From FEN-1250 sp038237245 (GTDB lineage Bacteria; Gemmatimonadota; Gemmatimonadetes; Gemmatimonadales; Gemmatimonadaceae), in contig JBBRYY010000073.1 in assembly GCA_038237245.1 (NCBI GenBank), positions 1 to 13,920 on the forward strand: a stretch of 13,920 nt of DNA. Direction: 5' to 3'. The notes beneath the pieces were generated by a model, which saw nothing but the letters and a program-made list of their open reading frames with translations, ran no database searches and was not told where the DNA came from. Positions 6,381-13,920 of the stretch are shown piece by piece. Both the position numbers and the translations under genes were made by a program. Numbering within the stretch: position 1 is the first letter of the stretch; the number at the start of each line of letters is the position of its first letter.

Positions 6381-8182
6381 GTGGGATCGCGCGCTCCGAG
6401 TTTTCGGTGGTCGGCTCCTTCGAGCGGTACATGGAGCACGTCGCCGCGGGTTTCGCGCTCACACGGGGTGCGTCGCACGAGGTGATCTACGCAAACGCCG
6501 CGTTCCGGGCTCTGTTCACGCTCGATGGAACGATGACGCTCGGAGGGCCGGTCTCCGCGCTCTTCTCCGACGCTGACGCACGCGCCCTCGGTCCGATTCT
6601 CGACCGCGCATATCGAACTGGAGTCGTGTCGCGCAATCGGAGTCTGCAGCCCGTCGATGAATGCGCGCATCCGCTGCGCTGCACCGTGTGGCCTGACGTC
6701 AGCGTCAGCGGCGAGACGAATCATCTCCTGCTCGAAGTGCGCACCGCGACGCCGGGCGAGGTGAATGTCGCGCTGCAGCGACAGGTGGCCGAGCGGCTGT
6801 TGATGAGTGCATTGCGCGAGCACGATGCCGCGGCGCTTGCGCACCTGTCGTGGAAAGAGGCGGCGTTCCTCGCCACGGAGAGCCGGCGACTTTCTTCCTC
6901 GCTCGATGAAGACGTAACGGTATCCGCGATGAAGCGAATGTCGATCCCGCATCTCGGCGCGTGGTGCTTCATCGACATGCTGGACAACAACGACGAGATC
7001 CAGCGACTGACGGTCATCCATCCCGACCACGACAAGCAGGAGATTCTCGACGGCCTGCGCAGCGTCTGGATCCCAACGTCCGGCGATTCGTACAGTCTGG
7101 CGGCAGTGTTGCGCTCTGGCGCATCCTCGGTGGTCGTCGAAGGAAGGGAGGTGGCGAGGGTTAGCGATCAGCCCGCAGTCGTCGAGGCGCGGCGGCGCCT
7201 CGAGGTCACCACGCGGCTGACGGTCCCGCTCAGAATAGAGGACGAGGTACGGGGCGCGATCACCTTCGTCGGGGATCTCCACGGCAGCCATGTCACTCCC
7301 GAGAATATCGAGCTCGCGAAGGATCTCGCGAATCAGAGCGCGCTGGCCCTCGAGCGCGCCCGACTTCACGGCGAGGCCCTCGCGCTGCAGAAGCGCGCCG
7401 AAGCCGCGAACGAAGCAAAGAATGCCTTTCTCGGCATGATGAGCCACGAGCTGCGCACGCCACTGAGCGCCATCGCAGGATACGTCGATCTCATACTGCT
7501 CGAGCTTCGCGGGCCGGTCACCGACGACCAGCGTCGGGACCTTGGCCGGATCCGCTCGAATCAGCGTTACCTGATGGGTCTCATCGACGAGTTGCTCGGC
7601 TTCGCAGCGGCGGGAAGTCAGCGCATCTCGTGCAGGACCGATAATCTCGGTGTCGAGGAGATCCTCTCGGCCTCCTGCTCGCTGCTCGAGCCGCTGTTGC
7701 AGGAGAAGTCCCTCACGTGCGACGACATCTCGTGCAGTCCGACGTTGATGTTGCTGGCGGATCGCGCGAAGGTGATGCAGATCATGGTCAACATCCTGTC
7801 GAACAGCATCAAGTTCACGCAGCCAGGCGGACGCATTTGGCTCGCCGCGGATTCGACGAAGGATTCGGTGATGCTGCACGTGTCCGACTCGGGAATCGGC
7901 ATCGCCCCGGACAAGCTCGAGTCGATCTTCGATCCGTTCGTCCAGCTGAGCAGTGGCCCGGCGCGCACGGGTGCGGGCGTCGGGCTCGGCCTCTCAATCA
8001 GCCGCGAGCTGGCGCGAGCGATGCGGGGCAACCTCACTGTGGAGAGCGAAGAAGGCGTCGGCTCGAAGTTCACGTTGACGCTTCCGAGAGCGGGAATCGC
8101 GTCGTCCGAGCCGACTCACGGTGCGCTCGATGGAATGTTGACGGACGTGCCGCTGTCCGCCCCGGTGCACCGGGAGCCCTGA
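6377..8182 (+). CDS. Soluble PAS-GAF sensor histidine kinase
   Basis: This 601-aa kinase has no signal peptide or membrane segment, so it senses a cytoplasmic cue. Residues about 10-125 look like a PAS domain (VIYANAAFRALF). Residues about 165-330 form a GAF domain (PHLGAWCFIDML, LTVPLRIEDEVRGAITF). A coiled segment leads to a HisKA dimerisation helix with phospho-acceptor H357 in SHELRTP. The ATPase domain has N box N472-N476 (VNILSNSIKF), G1 DSGIGI with D504, and G2 GAGVGLGLS (532-540), so it looks catalytically complete. There is no receiver domain and no response regulator nearby, so its target is elsewhere. It lacks the KaiB-like domain of cyanobacterial SasA. The ATG at 6377 has GGTGA 5-6 nt upstream. 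Placement right behind the KaiC-like ATPase suggests a shared pathway. Confidence 0.95.
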   Translation: MSGIARSEFSVVGSFERYMEHVAAGFALTRGASHEVIYANAAFRALFTLDGTMTLGGPVSALFSDADARALGPILDRAYRTGVVSRNRSLQPVDECAHPLRCTVWPDVSVSGETNHLLLEVRTATPGEVNVALQRQVAERLLMSALREHDAAALAHLSWKEAAFLATESRRLSSSLDEDVTVSAMKRMSIPHLGAWCFIDMLDNNDEIQRLTVIHPDHDKQEILDGLRSVWIPTSGDSYSLAAVLRSGASSVVVEGREVARVSDQPAVVEARRRLEVTTRLTVPLRIEDEVRGAITFVGDLHGSHVTPENIELAKDLANQSALALERARLHGEALALQKRAEAANEAKNAFLGMMSHELRTPLSAIAGYVDLILLELRGPVTDDQRRDLGRIRSNQRYLMGLIDELLGFAAAGSQRISCRTDNLGVEEILSASCSLLEPLLQEKSLTCDDISCSPTLMLLADRAKVMQIMVNILSNSIKFTQPGGRIWLAADSTKDSVMLHVSDSGIGIAPDKLESIFDPFVQLSSGPARTGAGVGLGLSISRELARAMRGNLTVESEEGVGSKFTLTLPRAGIASSEPTHGALDGMLTDVPLSAPVHREP

Positions 8183-8206
8183 TCGGGGCTATGAGTCGGC
8201 GACGAC

Positions 8207-8247
8207 ACGAGGGGCGCCGGCATCTCTGCGGGCGCCCCTCGTTCTTT
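8207..8247 (+). terminator. Intrinsic terminator of the KaiC-like/kinase operon
   Basis: A perfect 11-bp GC-rich stem, CGAGGGGCGCC (8208-8218) with GGCGCCCCTCG (8231-8241), extends by an A-T pair (8207/8242) around a 12-nt loop. It is followed on the plus strand by TTCTTT (8242-8247). It begins 25 nt after the kinase stop. The T-tract exists only on the plus strand, so it serves the kinase operon, though the stem would also form in transcripts from the convergent copper-protein gene. Confidence 0.85.
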
Positions 8248-8250
8248 CTG

Positions 8251-8271
8251 CGAAGCCGCATATCTGCTTCG
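8251..8271 (-). other. Small 3' hairpin after the cupredoxin gene
   Basis: CGAAGC (8251-8256) and GCTTCG (8266-8271) form a perfect 6-bp stem with a 9-nt loop, just beyond the minus-strand stop at 8273. No T-run follows on the minus strand. Together with the larger stem at 8207-8242 it may end or stabilise the cupredoxin message. Confidence 0.35.
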
Positions 8272-8272
8272 A

Positions 8273-8728
8273 CTACTCGATGATGAGCTGCCCCTTCATT
8301 CCGACCGCAGCGTGCGGCATGCAGAAGAAATTGTAGGTGCCGGGCTTGAGTCCCGCCGTCGACATCGTCCAGCTTTCGCCATCGGTGTCCAACAGTGGGC
8401 TCTGGAGTGGACCCGCCGCCTTCGGCATGTCGGCCTGCAGCGCCGCCGACGCGCCCGCCGGAATGTCGTCCGCCTTGAAGGTGACGTCGTGCGGGCCGCC
8501 CATGACGTTCGTGAACGTGATCTCGTCGCCGACCTTGGCGTTGATGATCTTCGGCTCGTACCGGTAGCCCTTGGCATCGCCCGTCATCTTGACGGTGATC
8601 GTCGCGTGTATCGCGGAGGCGGGGGCGGGGCTATTCGTCGGCGTCGCAGCGTACGCGGAGTGTACGGCAATCGCGAACACACTGGCCACGGAGAACGCTG
8701 TAGTCGTCGCGCGCAATAAGTGCATCAT
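8273..8728 (-). CDS. Secreted plastocyanin/azurin-family copper protein
   Basis: A 151-aa exported type 1 (blue) copper protein, probably a periplasmic electron carrier. Residues 1-27 are a signal peptide: MMHLLR, a hydrophobic stretch, then cleavage likely after AYA (27/28). The mature part has the four classical ligands: H80 in GGPHDVTF, then C136, H139 and M144 in CMPHAAVGM, with the plastocyanin-type C-x2-H-x4-M spacing. The segments YEPKIINAKVGDEITFTN (55-74 region) and KPGTYNFFCMPH are typical of the fold. The start at 8728 is chosen because AAGGAG lies upstream and the signal peptide then begins at residue 1; the frame is open to 8875, but that extension would bury the signal peptide. 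Redox partners are not evident in the window. Confidence 0.92.
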   Translation of the reverse strand: MMHLLRATTTAFSVASVFAIAVHSAYAATPTNSPAPASAIHATITVKMTGDAKGYRYEPKIINAKVGDEITFTNVMGGPHDVTFKADDIPAGASAALQADMPKAAGPLQSPLLDTDGESWTMSTAGLKPGTYNFFCMPHAAVGMKGQLIIE

Positions 8729-8740
8729 GGTTTGCAGAGG

Positions 8741-8746
8741 CTCCTT
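8741..8746 (-). promoter_or_regulatory. Ribosome binding site of the cupredoxin gene
   Basis: On the minus strand this reads AAGGAG, 12 nt before the ATG at 8728-8726. The next codon is also ATG (8725-8723). The spacing is on the long side, but this is the best such site nearby and it favours the short start over the upstream ATGs. Confidence 0.6.
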
Positions 8747-9117
8747 GTCGTCGGAAGGCGAAGTCATACAGGATATAGAAGTCCGGCGTGACCGATTGGT
8801 TCCACCCGCGCATGGCTCGCAGGGCGTTGCGGCCGATCTGCGGTGGCTAACCGCTCGCCGAGGATCGGACGCCAAAGATAATGCTTACCGGCGCGAGCGC
8901 ACCTGATCGTTCCGCTCCCGTCTCGCCCGCTGGCGCAACTCCAGATTACGCATCCGAAGCACTAGCACGTAACTCTCGCCGAGCCCGCTTTTTTCCTCTG
9001 CGTCTTCGCAGCGCTCTCGCGGTCCCGTCCGTATTTATTTCGAGAGAGCTCGATCCTCCGCTCCCTCCAGCCGCGCGCCCTCACTATGGGGCGCCCCTCC
9101 CGTTCCTCAGGTCCGAC
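8747..9117. other. Divergent intergenic region, cupredoxin and M13 peptidase
   Basis: About 370 nt between two divergent genes, presumably holding both promoters. I find no confident -35/-10 pair. AT-rich candidates are TATATC on the minus strand (8778-8773) for the cupredoxin and TATTTATT near 9030-9040 for the peptidase. A T6 run near 8990 and a small CTGCG/CGCAG hairpin follow it. The plus frame is open from 8881 into the peptidase, but its translation is Pro/Arg-rich and unlike a protein, so I treat it as untranslated. GGGGCGCCCC at 9088-9097 is a perfect 10-bp palindrome. Confidence 0.4.
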
Positions 9118-11157
9118 GTGATTCAGCGAATTCGTCCGCTCACAGCCACGCTCGCCATCGCCGCCGCACTCATCGCGGCAGCAGCGGTACCCGCCGCCGC
9201 GCAGCAGCTCTCGAGCGGCATCGACACCAGCCGCTTCGATCACTCCGTCCGCCCGCAGGACGACTTCTATCGCTACGTCAACGGCGGCTGGCTGAAGAGC
9301 GCGCAGATCCCGGGCGACGCATCGAGCTGGGGCGCGTTTCAGGAGCTCCGGGAGGACAGCCGCAACGCCGAGCATCAGCTGTTCGAGAATGCGAGCACGG
9401 CCAACGCGCCGGCGGGCTCCCCGCAGCGGAAGGTCGGCGATCTCTACGCGAGCTACATGGACAGCGCGCGCGTCGAGAAGCTCGGCACCGCGCCTCTCGC
9501 ACCGGAGCTCAAGCGGATCGCGGCGCTCAAGACCACGTCGCAGCTTCCGGCGACCTTCGGCCACTTCGCCCACCTTGGCATCAACGGTCCGATCGGCGTG
9601 TTCGTCGGCGCGGACGCGAAGCACTCGACCGAGAACATCGTGCAGCTCTCACAGTCCGGGCTCGGCATGCCCGACCGCGATTACTATCTGAAGCAGGATC
9701 CGAAGATGGAGGCCACGCGCGCCGCGTACGTCGCCTACATCACGCAGATGCTGACGCTCGCGAAGCAGCCCGACCCCGCGGGCGCGGCGAATCGCATCCT
9801 CGCCCTGGAAACACAGATCGCGACGCCGCAGTGGGAGCGCGCGCGCAACCGCGATCGCGACGCCACGTACAACAGGATGACCGTCGCCGAGCTCGCGGCG
9901 ACGACGCCATCGTACAGCTGGAAGAGCTATCTCGACGCGGCCGGTCTGTCGAAGGCGACGGATGTCGTCGTGCGCCAGCCGGATTACGTCAAGGCGATCG
10001 ATCCCGTGCTCGCGAACACGCCGGTGTCGACGTGGCGCGAGTATCTCACCTTCAAGCTCATCGACGGCTTCGCCGACGAGCTCCCCGCCGCCTTCGTGCA
10101 GGCGCACTTCGCCTTCCGCGGCAAGACGCTCAACGGCCAGCAGGATCTCGCCGTCCGCTGGAAGCGCGCGGTCGACGGCACCAACGGCACGCTCGGCGAG
10201 GCCGCGGGCACCCTGTACATCGCGAAGTACTTCAAGCCCGAAGCGAAGGTCCGGATGGATGCGCTGGTGACGAACATCATCAACGCCTACCGCGTCGGCA
10301 TCGACAGCCTCGAGTGGATGAGCCCGGAGACGAAGACCCAGGCAAAGGACAAGCTCGCTCACTTCAAGGTGAAGATCGGCGCACCCGATAAGGCGCGCGA
10401 CTACTCGGCGCTCACGATCAAGCGCGATGACCTCTTCGGCAACGAGCTGCGCGCGCGCGAGTTCGAGTACGCGGACATGACGAGCCGCCTCGGCAACCCG
10501 GTCGACAACACGCGCTGGGGGATGACCGCGCCGACCGTGAACGCCCAGTACAACTCGACGGCGAACGACATCACCTTCCCCGCCGGCATTTTGCAGCCAC
10601 CGTTCTTCCAGGTGAACGCGGATGATGCGGTGAACTACGGCGCGATCGGCGCGGTGATCGGACACGAAATCGGCCACGGCTTCGACGATCAGGGGCGCAA
10701 GTCCGACGGTGAGGGCAATCTGCGCGACTGGTGGACCGCGGATGATGCGAAGGCGTACGAGGCGCGCACCACGAAGCTCGGCGCGGAGTACGACGCCATC
10801 AATCCGATCGATGACTTGCACATCAACGGCAAGCTGACGATGGGCGAGAACATCGGCGATCTGAGCGGCCTCGCGCAGGCGTATCGCGCGTACCGCATCT
10901 CGCTCCACGGCAAGGAAGCGCCGGTGATCGATGGTCTCACTGGCGACCAGCGGTTCTTCATCGGCTTCGCGCAGATCTGGCGTGGCAAGATTCGCGATGA
11001 TGCGCTGCGCCAGCAGCTGCTCACCAATCCTCACTCGCCCGGCGACTACCGCGCGATGGTGCCGCTCGTCAACAACGATGTGTTCGAGAAGACGTTCGAC
11101 GTGAAGCCAGGCGACAAGATGTATCTCGCGCCTGCGGATCGCGTGAAGATCTGGTAG
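9118..11157 (+). CDS. Secreted M13 family zinc metallopeptidase (neprilysin/PepO-like)
   Basis: A 679-aa exported endopeptidase of the gluzincin M13 family, which cleaves oligopeptides. From the GTG at 9118, residues 1-28 are a clean signal peptide (IQRIRP, long Ala/Ile/Leu core, AAA then Gln29). The mature N-terminus has the family segment RPQDDFYRYVNGGWL. The large N-terminal lobe spans about 40-430. The catalytic domain has zinc motif HEIGH (516-520), followed by GFDDQG, and the third ligand E577 in GENIGDLSG. FPAGILQPPFF is also typical. The substrate-binding NAFY motif of neprilysin reads NAQY here. The protein ends RVKIW, matching the conserved C-terminal Trp but lacking the eukaryotic Cys. 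The frame continues upstream to an ATG at 8881, but this would place 79 unlikely residues before the signal peptide. The ribosome site before the GTG is weak. Confidence 0.93.
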   Translation: MIQRIRPLTATLAIAAALIAAAAVPAAAQQLSSGIDTSRFDHSVRPQDDFYRYVNGGWLKSAQIPGDASSWGAFQELREDSRNAEHQLFENASTANAPAGSPQRKVGDLYASYMDSARVEKLGTAPLAPELKRIAALKTTSQLPATFGHFAHLGINGPIGVFVGADAKHSTENIVQLSQSGLGMPDRDYYLKQDPKMEATRAAYVAYITQMLTLAKQPDPAGAANRILALETQIATPQWERARNRDRDATYNRMTVAELAATTPSYSWKSYLDAAGLSKATDVVVRQPDYVKAIDPVLANTPVSTWREYLTFKLIDGFADELPAAFVQAHFAFRGKTLNGQQDLAVRWKRAVDGTNGTLGEAAGTLYIAKYFKPEAKVRMDALVTNIINAYRVGIDSLEWMSPETKTQAKDKLAHFKVKIGAPDKARDYSALTIKRDDLFGNELRAREFEYADMTSRLGNPVDNTRWGMTAPTVNAQYNSTANDITFPAGILQPPFFQVNADDAVNYGAIGAVIGHEIGHGFDDQGRKSDGEGNLRDWWTADDAKAYEARTTKLGAEYDAINPIDDLHINGKLTMGENIGDLSGLAQAYRAYRISLHGKEAPVIDGLTGDQRFFIGFAQIWRGKIRDDALRQQLLTNPHSPGDYRAMVPLVNNDVFEKTFDVKPGDKMYLAPADRVKIW

Positions 11158-11203
11158 CTCGCATGCGGTAGCACAGCGTAACGAATCGCTCCCCTTGTGT
11201 GGC

Positions 11204-11233
11204 GATGGGAAGGACGGTATCCTCCTTCCCATC
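11204..11233. promoter_or_regulatory. Perfect 11-bp inverted repeat upstream of padR, candidate operator
   Basis: GATGGGAAGGA (11204-11214) and TCCTTCCCATC (11223-11233) are exact reverse complements around 8 nt (centres 19 bp apart, about two helical turns). It ends 17 nt before the PadR ATG. PadR repressors bind dyads over their own promoters, so this is a natural autoregulatory operator. It could instead be a hairpin ending the M13 transcript (the stop is 47 nt upstream), but no T-run follows. Confidence 0.6.
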
Positions 11234-11250
11234 ACTGCACGGTGGAGACT

Positions 11251-11601
11251 ATGAGCGACATCGATGGTGGACTCATGCGCGGCACGCTCGACCTGCTGAT
11301 CCTCAAGGCGCTGACCTGGGGACCGCGGCACGGTTACGGCGTCGCCGACTGGATCGAGCAGGCGACGGAAGCAGCGCTCCTCGTGGGTGAGGGCACGCTC
11401 TATCCCGCCCTGCATCGGCTCGAGAGCCAGAAGTGGATCGAGGCCGAGTGGGGCCTCTCCGAGAACAATCGCCACGCGAAGTTCTACAAGCTGACGGCCG
11501 CGGGCCGCGCGCAGCTGCGCACCGGGCTGTCCGCGTGGCAGCAATTCGTCGAAGCGGCCTCGCGCGCGCTACACGCGAGCGGCTCACCGCGCACCGCGTG
11601 A
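11251..11601 (+). CDS. PadR-family transcriptional regulator
   Basis: A 116-aa winged-helix repressor of the short PadR subfamily 2. Residues 9-30 (MRGTLDLLILKALTWGPRHGYG, broken here as MRGTLDLL and HGYG landmarks) form the first helices. The recognition part carries GEGTLYPALHRLE (46-58), and SENNRHAKFYKLTAAG (70-85) forms the wing. There is no effector domain. The ATG at 11251 is supported by GGTGGAG at 11241-11247 and by family alignment; an upstream in-frame GTG at 11197 would place the start inside the DNA preceding the inverted repeat. Its TGA overlaps the permease GTG (GTGA, 11598-11601). PadR genes overlapping this type of permease are common in Acidobacteriota and Gemmatimonadota, and the regulator presumably represses the pair. 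Confidence 0.95.
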   Translation: MSDIDGGLMRGTLDLLILKALTWGPRHGYGVADWIEQATEAALLVGEGTLYPALHRLESQKWIEAEWGLSENNRHAKFYKLTAAGRAQLRTGLSAWQQFVEAASRALHASGSPRTA

Positions 11602-13920
11602 CGGAGCGCGGCGGCTGGACTCGCGTCTTCCGCATCGGTGTCGGTGCCCGGCATCTCGAGCGCGACGTCGACCAGGAGCTGGAGTTCCACATCACCATGC
11701 GCACCCAGACGCTCATCGCCGCCGGCTTTGCGCCGGACGCGGCGCGCGCGAAGGCGCTGGAGCGCTTCGGCGACATGCGCGCGATCCGCGACAGATGCCT
11801 CGACATCGACACTCACCGGGAACGTGCCATGCGACGCACCAACTATCTGAGCGACCTGCGGCAGGACATCGCCTACGCACTGCGCTCAATGCGCCAAAAC
11901 GCCGGCTTCACCGCGGTCGTGCTGGCCACGCTCGCCCTCGGCATCGGCGCGAACACATCGACCTTCACGCTCATCGATGCGCTCGTGTTGCGCACGCTGC
12001 CCGTGCCGCATCCGGAGCAGCTCGTGACCATCGGGAATCCCGTACGCACTGGCGGTCTCTCCGAGGGAACGCCGCGCAACGACATCGTTTCATACCCCGT
12101 GTACGCAGACGTTCGCGAGCAGGTACGTACGCTGTCGGGCGTCTACGCGACCGGCCGCGTGCGTGTCGATGTCCTGGTGGAGAGCACGCAGAAGGAGCCC
12201 GAGCATCCGCGCGGACGGTTCGTCTCGGGCAACTACTTCGCGGTGCTGCAGGTGCGCGCGGCGATCGGTCGCACATTCACGCCAGACGAGGAGCGCGTGC
12301 CCGGCGGCGCACCTGTGGTCGTGCTCAGCGATGCCTACTGGCGGACGCGATTCGCGGGTGACCGCGGCGTCGTCGGCCGCTCGATGCAGGTGAACGGCGT
12401 CACCCTCACCATCGTCGGCGTCACTCCGCCGAAATTCACCGGCGACATCGTCGGGCAGCCGAGCGACCTCTGGCTTCCGTTGATGGAGCAGGAGGTGCTC
12501 ATGCCGAACGCGCCGGCGTTACGCGATCGAAGCATCAGCTGGCTGCAGATGATGGGGCGCCTCGCGCCGGGAGTCACGCTCGCGCAGGCCAAAAGCGAAA
12601 TCACCGCGGTGGAGAATCGCTCGCTCATTGATCACGCCATTCCCTCCGAGATTGCCAGCATCACCGGGAACCTGCGCGAAGAGCCTTTGCGGGTAGAAGG
12701 CGGCGCGCGCGGCTTCTCCTACTACCGCCGCTTCTTCTCCGGCCGGCTGTACATCCTCATGGCCGCGGTAACCGTCGTGCTGCTCATCGTCTGCGCCAAT
12801 CTCGCGAACTTGATGCTCGCGCGCGCCTCCGCGCGCGGCCGCGAGATGAGCGTGCGCATGGCGCTCGGCGCGAACCGCCTCCGCCTCGTCCAACAGCTGC
12901 TCACCGAGAGCGTGCTCCTCGCCTTCGCGGGCGGCGCGCTCGGAATTCTCTTCGCCATCTGGGGGAGCTCAGCGCTCATCGGGCTCACGGGCGGCGCGAA
13001 ACTCGAGGCGCTTCTCAACGGCCCGGTGCTCATCTTCACAGCCACGCTCTCGCTTGCGACGGCGATACTCTTCGGGTTGGTGCCAGCGCTGCGAGCCACG
13101 CGCGTCGAGCTCGCGACGGTGCTGCGAGCGCAGGGGCGCGGCGTGTCGAACGCCGAGCGCGGCACCGGGAAGTTCGGACTTGGCAAGATGCTCGTGGTGG
13201 CGCAGGTCGCGCTCTCCGTGCTCCTCCTGGTAGGCACGGGGATGCTCGTGCACAGCATGCAGCGCATGCAATCGACGGACATCGGCGTCGCGCGCGACAA
13301 CCTCATCATCGTCGATGTCGACGCGCAGCGCGCAGGCTACAAGGGCGATCGGCTGCATACGCTCGTGCGCGACTTGCTCGCGCGCGCGCAGCAGACGCCC
13401 GGGGTGGTCGCGGCCTCGGTATCCGAGAACGGATTGTTTTCGGGCACGGAGTCGGCAACGAACATGACCGTGGAGGGATTCACCGCGCGTTCCGAGGAAG
13501 ACACGTCGATCGCGTATGACGACGTCAGCCCCGGCTACTTCAATGCGATCGGCGCGCACGTGCTGCAGGGACGCGATTTCGAGGCGCGCGACAACGAGTC
13601 CGGAGCGAAGGTGGCCGTTCTCAATCAAACCGCCGCGCGCTTCTTCTTTCCGCACGGCGGCGCGCTCGGCGCGCACGTGACGGCGGACAGCTCGACGTTC
13701 GAGATCGTCGGCGTGGTGGGGGACGTCGAGGGCAATGACCTGCGCGCCAAGCCCGTGCGTCGCGCGTATTTCTCGATGCTCCAGATGCGACAGCCGCCGG
13801 GACAATTCGCAATCGAAGCGCGTGCGAGCGGCGATCCGGCCCGGCTCGTCGAAACGCTGCGCCAGGCACTCTCTGCCGCCGATCCATCGGTCTCTCTCAG
13901 GGCGCGCGCACTCTCCGACC
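11598..13920 (+). CDS. MacB/FtsX-type ABC permease of the ADOP family (3' end cut by window)
   Basis: The frame from GTG at 11598 is open through the window end (774 codons), so the C-terminus is missing. Residues 20-70 form the prefix domain seen before many of these permeases (DVDQELEFHITMRT, then AARAKALERFGD). A MacB-like core begins at about 84 (LRQDIAYALRSMRQNAGFT). Membrane segments are visible near 104-126, 384-404, 438-462, 476-498 and 530-552; the rest is extracytoplasmic. The RGREMSVRMALGA segment (413-425) is the FtsX-type coupling region. ADOP (acidobacterial duplicated orphan permease) proteins usually carry two FtsX units and run to about 800-890 residues, so roughly 30-110 residues and the last three membrane helices are probably lost off the edge. 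No ATP-binding partner is in the window; substrate unknown. Translation is coupled to padR by the 4-nt overlap. Confidence 0.92.
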   Translation, partial: MTERGGWTRVFRIGVGARHLERDVDQELEFHITMRTQTLIAAGFAPDAARAKALERFGDMRAIRDRCLDIDTHRERAMRRTNYLSDLRQDIAYALRSMRQNAGFTAVVLATLALGIGANTSTFTLIDALVLRTLPVPHPEQLVTIGNPVRTGGLSEGTPRNDIVSYPVYADVREQVRTLSGVYATGRVRVDVLVESTQKEPEHPRGRFVSGNYFAVLQVRAAIGRTFTPDEERVPGGAPVVVLSDAYWRTRFAGDRGVVGRSMQVNGVTLTIVGVTPPKFTGDIVGQPSDLWLPLMEQEVLMPNAPALRDRSISWLQMMGRLAPGVTLAQAKSEITAVENRSLIDHAIPSEIASITGNLREEPLRVEGGARGFSYYRRFFSGRLYILMAAVTVVLLIVCANLANLMLARASARGREMSVRMALGANRLRLVQQLLTESVLLAFAGGALGILFAIWGSSALIGLTGGAKLEALLNGPVLIFTATLSLATAILFGLVPALRATRVELATVLRAQGRGVSNAERGTGKFGLGKMLVVAQVALSVLLLVGTGMLVHSMQRMQSTDIGVARDNLIIVDVDAQRAGYKGDRLHTLVRDLLARAQQTPGVVAASVSENGLFSGTESATNMTVEGFTARSEEDTSIAYDDVSPGYFNAIGAHVLQGRDFEARDNESGAKVAVLNQTAARFFFPHGGALGAHVTADSSTFEIVGVVGDVEGNDLRAKPVRRAYFSMLQMRQPPGQFAIEARASGDPARLVETLRQALSAADPSVSLRARALSD

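Noticed and set aside
6332..7879. 515-codon minus-strand frame
   Set aside because: Antisense to the histidine kinase, whose motifs are complete; no recognisable domain in the shadow.
8729..8875. 49-codon N-terminal extension of the cupredoxin
   Set aside because: It would bury the signal peptide, and AAGGAG at 8741-8746 supports the start at 8728.
8881..9117. 79-codon N-terminal extension of the M13 peptidase
   Set aside because: It would place Pro/Arg-rich, non-conserved residues ahead of an evident signal peptide that starts at the GTG at 9118.
9649..11544. 631-codon minus-strand frame
   Set aside because: Antisense to the M13 peptidase and padR; Arg/His-rich, no domain.

Overview
High-GC bacterial chromosome segment with dense, short-spaced genes and strong GC3 bias. 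The PadR regulator overlapping an 'orphan' FtsX/MacB-type permease with an N-terminal prefix domain, together with the KaiC-like/kinase operon, suggests Gemmatimonadota or a relative such as Acidobacteriota. This assignment rests on gene content and style, not on a marker phylogeny. I see no insertion sequence, integrase or CRISPR array, and the window reads as ordinary chromosome.

Layout. (1) Bases 1-317 carry no convincing gene. (2) 318-3907 is a housekeeping block on the plus strand: tRNA-Gln(UUG), prs (PRPP synthetase), rplY/ctc (ribosomal protein L25), pth (peptidyl-tRNA hydrolase) and ychF (ribosome-associated ATPase). The genes serve nucleotide precursor supply and translation. (3) 3908-4128 is a 221-nt leader rich in dyad symmetry. 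(4) 4129-8182 is a three-gene plus-strand operon: an unnamed 164-aa helical protein (TTG start), a two-domain KaiC-like ATPase with an extra C-terminal helical domain (GTG start, GTGA overlap), and a soluble PAS-GAF histidine kinase. It ends in a strong intrinsic terminator at 8207-8247. (5) 8273-8728 on the minus strand encodes a secreted plastocyanin-like type 1 copper protein. (6) 9118-11157 on the plus strand encodes a secreted M13 zinc metallopeptidase, divergent from the copper protein. (7) 11204-13920 holds a perfect 11-bp inverted repeat, a PadR-family repressor, and an overlapping MacB/FtsX-type permease. The permease runs off the right edge with all 774 visible codons open.

The most interesting part is the KaiC-like operon. 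It has no kaiA or kaiB. The first ATPase domain lacks the usual catalytic Glu pair while the second keeps it. At the KaiC autophosphorylation site Ser is kept but the adjacent Thr is Phe. A histidine kinase follows directly and no response regulator is visible. This could be a KaiC-derived signalling module that is not a classical clock. Its function is inference.
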